The notes under the pieces: model-generated
What the model saw: the letters and a program-made list of their open reading frames with translations, nothing else
Database searches by the model: none
Told to the model about the DNA's origin: nothing
DNA from: Oscillospiraceae bacterium
Lineage (GTDB): Bacteria; Bacillota; Clostridia; Oscillospirales; Oscillospiraceae
DNA: 64,000 nucleotides
Assembly (NCBI GenBank): GCA_017458335.1
Contig: JAFTFT010000038.1
Location: 124,001-188,000 of the forward strand
Direction of reading: 5' to 3'
Program-made: the position numbers and the translations under genes
In this document: positions 59,749-64,000 of the stretch, piece after piece
How the letters are laid out: the number at the start of each line of letters is the position of its first letter
Position numbering within the stretch: the first letter of the stretch is position 1

Positions 59749-61011
59749 TTATGGTTCCGGAAAGACCGCTGCGTCGTTATCCGTTGTCCGCCTCACGTGA
59801 AACGGGATTCCGTGTTTCTTCAGTTGATTAAGAAAACCTTGAATCACGACGTCTTCTGCGAAACTCTGGTGGATCGTCAGGAAGATTTTACCATTAACTG
59901 CAGCTATTTCTACAAGAAAATTATTCGCCATTGGGACATGGGTCCAGAATTCAAGGATATAGGGCTCTAATGATTTGATGCGCCATTTTCCAACATAGCT
60001 TACCATATAGGAAAACAGCTTTTTCCCGCCCTCTAGCATTTGCCCAAAGGCATATTTTCTTGCTTCATATGTAGGTGCCATTCCAAGCACCATCCGGTTT
60101 CGGCTGGCTCCTACTGTCATCGCTCCGGCAACTCTTTGTTCATCGCTTTGAATAAAAGTGATTCCGCGATAAACGGTGCACTGGCGATCAAACGGCATCG
60201 CTTTGATGCGATCATTGAAGTTGAAAAACACTGTATTAACGCAGTTGTGGTGGGTTTTGGGGGAATGCAGCATTGGCCTGCCGTTAATAATGTAAGAACT
60301 CGTTATGGGCTTGCTGCGTTCAGGAAACATTTCATCCAGCGTATGCGCGATCAGAAGTGAAATCATTGTTCCCGGACTCGCATCATTTGCGGAAGTAAAC
60401 CGCATAAATGCCTCTTCAGGGATTTCTATATCCCAGACGCTGGGCGAAGAAGGAGTCATTCCCCCGTCTTCGATCAGGGAAAACGCAGGCTCTACGCGAG
60501 GCCTTGGCATCTGGTCCGGGTCCAAGGTTGGCAGATAATCCTGAGGATCTGCACTTTCCTCAGGTTCCACCGGATCTTCCAGTGTTCTGATTCCTGTGTG
60601 ATCCGAGACGCCGTAACGATCAGCACAGTAATAGAACAGAAGCGTTGACAGAACCATATACATTCCTGTTCCGTCAGAAATGCCGTGATATATGTCCAGA
60701 TGAATATGGTCATCTTTATAGCAGACAGCCCAGACATGATAGTTTGACTGTTCCGAATTAAGAGAGATTTGAGCATCGGTGTTCAGAAGTACAACAGGAT
60801 TCGGGTTTTCCTCATAATAGAGACTTTCTACGTCTTTTCTCATACGGACCGAGAGGAAAGAAAATCTCTTCTGTGTCTTCCTGATGGCGTTTGCAAGGAT
60901 CACACCGTCAATCCGGTCAGTCAGTCTGACTGTCAGTCGCACCGCATAGTTCATATGCAGTCCAAAGCTTCCGTAGGCGTGCAGCATATCCCCTGTCGTG
61001 ATTTGTTTCAT
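59749..61011 (-). CDS. Condensation-fold acyltransferase (CAT-like superfamily)
   Basis: A 420-residue stand-alone protein with a GAGGATAA site. The motif Y-H-G-I-S-D-G (about residues 109-115) is the H-x-x-x-D-G active site shared by NRPS condensation domains, WES/DGAT and alcohol acetyltransferase-like enzymes. The N-terminal Y-A-V-R-L-T-V-R-L-T-D-R-I-D-G-V-I-L-A-N-A-I-R-K-T and the second-lobe N-G-R-P-M-L block support the two-lobed fold. No carrier protein or NRPS lies nearby, so acyl-CoA is a likelier donor. A 46-codon gene directly upstream may be in the same unit. Substrate unknown. Confidence 0.75.
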   Translation of the reverse strand: MKQITTGDMLHAYGSFGLHMNYAVRLTVRLTDRIDGVILANAIRKTQKRFSFLSVRMRKDVESLYYEENPNPVVLLNTDAQISLNSEQSNYHVWAVCYKDDHIHLDIYHGISDGTGMYMVLSTLLFYYCADRYGVSDHTGIRTLEDPVEPEESADPQDYLPTLDPDQMPRPRVEPAFSLIEDGGMTPSSPSVWDIEIPEEAFMRFTSANDASPGTMISLLIAHTLDEMFPERSKPITSSYIINGRPMLHSPKTHHNCVNTVFFNFNDRIKAMPFDRQCTVYRGITFIQSDEQRVAGAMTVGASRNRMVLGMAPTYEARKYAFGQMLEGGKKLFSYMVSYVGKWRIKSLEPYILEFWTHVPMANNFLVEIAAVNGKIFLTIHQSFAEDVVIQGFLNQLKKHGIPFHVRRTTDNDAAVFPEP

Positions 61012-61036
61012 AGCAGATTATCCTCTTTCTTTTTTC

Positions 61037-61177
61037 TTAAGCCTGAAAAACCTGTTTTATAAACAGTCTCACATACGTTTCATTTGCCTCCAGGTCGTAT
61101 CGCTTGCCCCTCAATGTCTTATTCAGCTTTCGCCAGTAAGGGACATGGCGTGACGACTTTTCATTGATTTCAGTCAC
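61037..61177 (-). CDS. Small protein upstream of the acyltransferase
   Basis: 46 residues from GTG 61177, which has AAGGGGAAA upstream; the frame also opens at 61219 without a site. The sequence (P-Y-W-R-K-L-N-K-T-L-R-G-K-R-Y-D, then E-T-Y-V-R-L-F-I-K-Q-V-F) is basic and amphipathic. I do not recognise it. It could be a complete small partner of the acyltransferase or the start of a truncated gene. It ends 25 bases before the acyltransferase start. Confidence 0.45.
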   Translation of the reverse strand: MTEINEKSSRHVPYWRKLNKTLRGKRYDLEANETYVRLFIKQVFQA

Positions 61178-61320
61178 GAGAGTTTCCCCTTGCAAGAATT
61201 CTGTCGTGAAGTATAGCACAGATTGCCTAAAATTTGTAGATCTATAGTTGCAGGAAGAGCATCACAGATGATATGATAGATATCGCAAACAGGTAAAGCA
61301 TTGAAACTGGAGCGGCTGAA

Positions 61321-61767
61321 ATGGATAATACCGTAATTCGAAAAGCCTTTGATCAGGACATGAAAGGTATAATGGAGCTCATCATTTCTGTTTTCAATGG
61401 AGAGCAGGCTATTCCGCCAGAATTGATTCCCATTCCAGATGAGTTAACGCCTCACTGGTGGTGTGCTGACGAGGGCGGAGAAATAACAGGGTCTATTGCG
61501 CTTTACCAGGAGCACGGAGAATGGCATTTAGGACGATTTGCTGTTTCACCGAACAGACGCGGCGTTTCTTTAGGAAGCCGCCTGTTTGAGACAGCTGTTC
61601 GGGATATCTTCCAATCAGGTATAGAAGTTCTATACTGTGAGGCGCGAGACACAACAGTTCATATCATTCTGAAGCATGGTGGGGAGATCATTGGTGAAGC
61701 CGTTCCCTTCTTCAAAGGAAATGTGACTCCAATGCTCATATCAAAAGAATCATTTGAGAAAACATGA
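61321..61767 (+). CDS. GNAT-family N-acetyltransferase
   Basis: A 148-residue acetyl-CoA-dependent transferase. F-A-V-S-P-N-R-R-G-V-S-L-G-S-R-L-F (motif A, about residues 78-94) binds CoA. The variant G-V-S-L-G replaces the usual G-x-G-x-G. The substrate is unknown. Its stop overlaps the start of the broken 2'-5' RNA ligase gene (ATGA), so the two formed one transcript. Confidence 0.85.
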   Translation: MDNTVIRKAFDQDMKGIMELIISVFNGEQAIPPELIPIPDELTPHWWCADEGGEITGSIALYQEHGEWHLGRFAVSPNRRGVSLGSRLFETAVRDIFQSGIEVLYCEARDTTVHIILKHGGEIIGEAVPFFKGNVTPMLISKESFEKT

Positions 61768-62255
61768 GATTGTTTATTGCCATTAAGCTGAATTCTGAAC
61801 TCCGAAATGCGCTGACCGATGTTCAGCAGCGTCTGATTCGTCGCGGTATCAGAGGAAACTATACCAATACTGACAATTAACACATCACGCTTGCATTTAT
61901 CGGCGAATACGATGAACCTGACTTTGTCACGGAAGTAATATCTGAAGTGCCGTTCTCTCCATTCCCTATTTCTCTTTCTACCCTTGGTCACTTTGGAAGC
62001 TTGTGGTGGGTTGGACTTGATGATTATGATGAGCTGGATTCCTATGTAAAACGTCTGCGCAAGGCGCTTTCCGAGGCAGGAATACCTTTTGACAAGAAGA
62101 AGTTTTCACCTCACATTACGTTGATCCGCAAAGCGATCGGAACACTTCCGGCTGTTTCTGTTCCCAAAACGGTTATGAGCGTCGATCATATTTCTCTGAT
62201 GCGCTCAGAGCGCGGGCCAAAGGGAATGATCTACACTGAGATCGGGAGGAACTGA
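61764..62255 (+). pseudogene. 2'-5' RNA ligase/cyclic phosphodiesterase (ThpR-like) broken by one nonsense codon
   Basis: The frame runs 164 codons from ATG 61764 with a single TAA at 61878-61880. Around it the protein reads R-L-F-I-A-I-K-L-N, stop, H-I-T-L-A-F-I-G-E, and later H-I-T-L-I-R-K. These are the two H-x-T catalytic motifs of the 2H phosphoesterases, spaced normally. The codon just before the first H-I-T is usually Leu (for example TTA), so one T-to-A change would explain the stop. The rest is intact to the C-terminus. It overlaps cbiL by one base. Confidence 0.85.
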
Positions 62256-62926
62256 TGAAAGGAATTCTGCATATTATTGGAGCCGGCCCGGGCGATCCGG
62301 AACTCCTAACAATAAAAGCGTTTCATGTGCTTACAGAGAATACGGATGTCGTTGCCTATCCCGGAAGCGCTCCTTGCACCGGAACTGCATTTCAAATAGT
62401 CTCTCAGTCAGTGCCGGCCATAAAAGATAAAGAACAGCTTCCCCTCACTTTTCCCATGTCTGAAGATCCAGAAACTCTTTCTGATGCCCATACAGCTGCC
62501 GTGAGACAGGTGAAGGATAAACTTGACGCAGGAAAGAATGTATCTTTTCTTACCCTTGGAGATCCATCTATATACTCAACAGCAAGCTTTCTCCTTGATC
62601 CGATCAGGACTGACGGTTATGAAGTCAGGATCATCAGCGGTGTTCCCTCCTTTTGTGCCGGTGCTGCCAAGTTACTGATGCCCCTGGTTTCAGGGAATGA
62701 GCCTGTGCAAATCTTCCCTTCTGAAGATTTTGATTTGTCTTTTCCCGGTACAATGATTCTGTTGAAAGTCGGCAGGCATTTAGCACAGATAAAACAAAGA
62801 ATTTCAGATTGCGGGAGAACTGCATACCTGATTGAAAACTGCGGATTGCCTGAGGAGCGTCTATACCGCAGCTTGCAGGAAATGCCGGAGAAAACAGGTT
62901 ATTTCTCTCTGATCATTGTAAAGTAG
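62255..62926 (+). CDS. cbiL: Precorrin-2/cobalt-factor II C20-methyltransferase
   Basis: SAM-dependent methyltransferase of the corrin ring in cobalamin synthesis; 223 residues. I-I-G-A-G-P-G-D-P-E-L-L-T-I-K-A at the N-terminus, V-V-A-Y-P-G-S, and T-L-G-D-P-S-I-Y-S-T fit the CbiL/CobI branch. The middle G-V-P-S-F-C-A-G-A-A is typical too. No other cobalamin gene is in the window, so it is an orphan here. It overlaps the upstream pseudogene stop. Confidence 0.88.
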   Translation: MKGILHIIGAGPGDPELLTIKAFHVLTENTDVVAYPGSAPCTGTAFQIVSQSVPAIKDKEQLPLTFPMSEDPETLSDAHTAAVRQVKDKLDAGKNVSFLTLGDPSIYSTASFLLDPIRTDGYEVRIISGVPSFCAGAAKLLMPLVSGNEPVQIFPSEDFDLSFPGTMILLKVGRHLAQIKQRISDCGRTAYLIENCGLPEERLYRSLQEMPEKTGYFSLIIVK

Positions 62927-62967
62927 TAAAAGAGATAGTCTGATGCAGAAAGAGGGCGTTAGAAGCA

Positions 62968-63198
62968 ATGAGCTTGTTTAAAAAGAAAGAAAAGCTTAGC
63001 ATAGCAAGTCTGTACCCGATGGAGAAGTATGAGCCTGTACTAAGAAGCAGCATTTGTACAGGAGAGCAGACCGCTTGTATGAGGGATCGGGTAACAGGGA
63101 AACTGCATGAAGTAATGGTGATCCGAAATTCCCAGGACCTGAAGCAATTTGCTGAGGAATATGGCGTTAACCTTGACACAATAAGGACGGTGTACTGA
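62968..63198 (+). CDS. Small conserved-looking protein of unknown function
   Basis: 76 residues. A basic start (F-K-K-K-E-K) is followed by Y-P-M-E-K-Y-E-P-V-L-R-S-S-I-C-T-G-E-Q-T, D-R-V-T-G-K-L-H-E-V-M-V-I-R, then D-L-K-Q-F-A-E-E-Y-G. Similar small proteins occur in Clostridia; some carry a doubtful aspartate-dehydrogenase label. The ribosome site is weak. Its stop overlaps the next GNAT gene start. Confidence 0.6.
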   Translation: MSLFKKKEKLSIASLYPMEKYEPVLRSSICTGEQTACMRDRVTGKLHEVMVIRNSQDLKQFAEEYGVNLDTIRTVY

Positions 63199-63698
63199 TG
63201 GTAATACGTAGAGCTCACCTCAATGAGTATCCACAAGTCATTGAGTTCTACTATTCCGTGTCCGATTCCATGGTTGACTCGCCTTTTCGCCCAACATGGA
63301 GGCGTGGAATATACCCGGTATTGGATGATTTGATCGGAAACCTCTTCATCGCCAAAGACGAAAACGATGGAATCATAGGATCTGTTCTGGTCAATGATCG
63401 TCAGGGATCCGGCTACGAAAACGGGGCCTGGCAGCTAAATACAGATCGGGTTGCTGTCATTCATCTTTTGGCCGTAACCCCAACATATCAGCACAAAGGA
63501 GTGGCCCGAGCGCTGCTTGATGCTGTCAGGAACAGTATGATAGGCATGGCAGATACAATTAGGCTCGATACGCTGGAAAACAATATCCCCGCAAAAAGGC
63601 TGTATGAAGGCTATGGATTTCACAGCTGCGGAGATATAGATGTTGAATATGAAGGTGTCGGCGTCAAGAAGTTTACACTGTATGAATATCTGATATAG
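63198..63698 (+). CDS. GNAT-family N-acetyltransferase
   Basis: 166 residues. The CoA-binding motif is V-I-H-L-L-A-V-T-P-T-Y-Q-H-K-G-V-A-R-A-L-L (about 93-113), followed by I-R-L-D-T-L-E-N-N-I-P-A-K-R-L-Y-E-G-Y-G-F. This is a classic layout; the acceptor is unknown. The start overlaps the upstream small gene by one base, so they are co-translated. Confidence 0.9.
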   Translation: MVIRRAHLNEYPQVIEFYYSVSDSMVDSPFRPTWRRGIYPVLDDLIGNLFIAKDENDGIIGSVLVNDRQGSGYENGAWQLNTDRVAVIHLLAVTPTYQHKGVARALLDAVRNSMIGMADTIRLDTLENNIPAKRLYEGYGFHSCGDIDVEYEGVGVKKFTLYEYLI

Positions 63699-63753
63699 GC
63701 ATCGTATCCGGAACCCCGTAACAGATCTATTCTGAAAGTCTGGAGTGAGATAA

Positions 63754-64000
63754 ATGCTGATGCTGATTCTGTTTGCCACAGTCTTGTTAGTGCTGTACAT
63801 TCGTGAAAAGATTGCATCATACTCTGTCAAAGCGGTATTGCTTAAATCAGTCGTCTCTGTTCTTTTTATTACAGTTGCCGTATTGAGCTGGTACTTATCA
63901 AACAGAGGAATACTTGGCATATTTGTCATCTTTGGGCTCACATTCGGGCTGCTCGGAGACATCTGGCTGGATCTGAAGTACGTGTTCCGCGATTATGATG
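63754..64000 (+). CDS. YhhN/lysoplasmalogenase-family membrane protein, 3' end outside window
   Basis: The first 82 codons are visible; GGAGTGAG precedes ATG 63754. Two hydrophobic segments (about 2-16 and 27-46) are followed by a third ending in F-G-L-L-G-D-I-W-L-D-L. The G-D-x-x-L-D block is the hallmark of the YhhN/TMEM86 family, whose animal members cleave lysoplasmalogens. The gene is cut by the window edge. Confidence 0.65.
   Translation, partial: MLMLILFATVLLVLYIREKIASYSVKAVLLKSVVSVLFITVAVLSWYLSNRGILGIFVIFGLTFGLLGDIWLDLKYVFRDYD

Overview
The window looks like chromosome of an anaerobic, probably gut- or rumen-dwelling Clostridia/Eubacteriales member. The support is Gram-positive style AGGAGG ribosome-binding sites, a PyrR-type attenuator, lipoboxes, GdpP, YtrA- and FadR-type GntR regulators, an NADase-type glycan-binding protein and a Cthe_2159-like protein. 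I cannot place it to family. Coding density is high and GC is moderately high from 1 to about 51 kb. From about 51.3 kb onward the DNA is visibly AT-richer, sparser and full of gene fragments, which suggests an accessory segment. No rRNA, CRISPR array or intact prophage is visible. One tRNA (Arg, anticodon CCG) is present.

Region 1 (1-12.8 kb): the 3' part of pyrF; a small YolD-like protein; a divergent MFS transporter/LysR pair; an NCS2 nucleobase permease; a secreted NADase-type glycan-binding protein; a 94-residue peptide with a perfect double-glycine leader joined to an SH3b-like domain; a GPH sugar symporter; a lipoprotein with two novel-looking repeats; and an operon of VTC-domain polymerase, DUF4956 membrane protein and Cthe_2159-like secreted protein.

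Region 2 (12.9-26.4 kb): one long nucleotide operon, pyrE-pyrB-pyrI-purE-purC-purF-purM-purN-purO-AICAR formyltransferase-purD-purL. It starts from a consensus promoter and passes a PyrR-type attenuator and then a second terminator-bearing leader of unknown ligand. It encodes most of IMP synthesis (purB and purK are not here). PurH is split into PurO and a lone formyltransferase. The PurF lacks the catalytic cysteine of its glutaminase domain.

Region 3 (26.5-31 kb): tRNA-Arg, an Fe-S aldo/keto reductase, an ApbE lipoprotein and recG.

Region 4 (31-51.3 kb, mostly minus strand): M18 aminopeptidase, a TsaC-CoaE fusion and prfA in one unit; a DUF1002 protein; an SH3 lipoprotein (plus strand); an HtrA protease; a YtrA-type GntR/ABC module; plsY; a small-multidrug-export family protein; a FadR-type regulator; and the housekeeping runs ftsH-hpt and tilS-dnaB-rplI-gdpP.

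Region 5 (51.3-64 kb, accessory): a transposase remnant, an EamA transporter, a LysM remnant, a Ser-rich zinc-ribbon membrane protein, one intact and one broken alpha/beta hydrolase, azlCD, a chimeric nitroreductase/metallo-beta-lactamase fragment, a GH13 enzyme, a condensation-fold acyltransferase, two GNAT enzymes, a 2'-5' RNA ligase gene broken by one nonsense codon, an orphan cbiL, and the start of a YhhN-family membrane protein.
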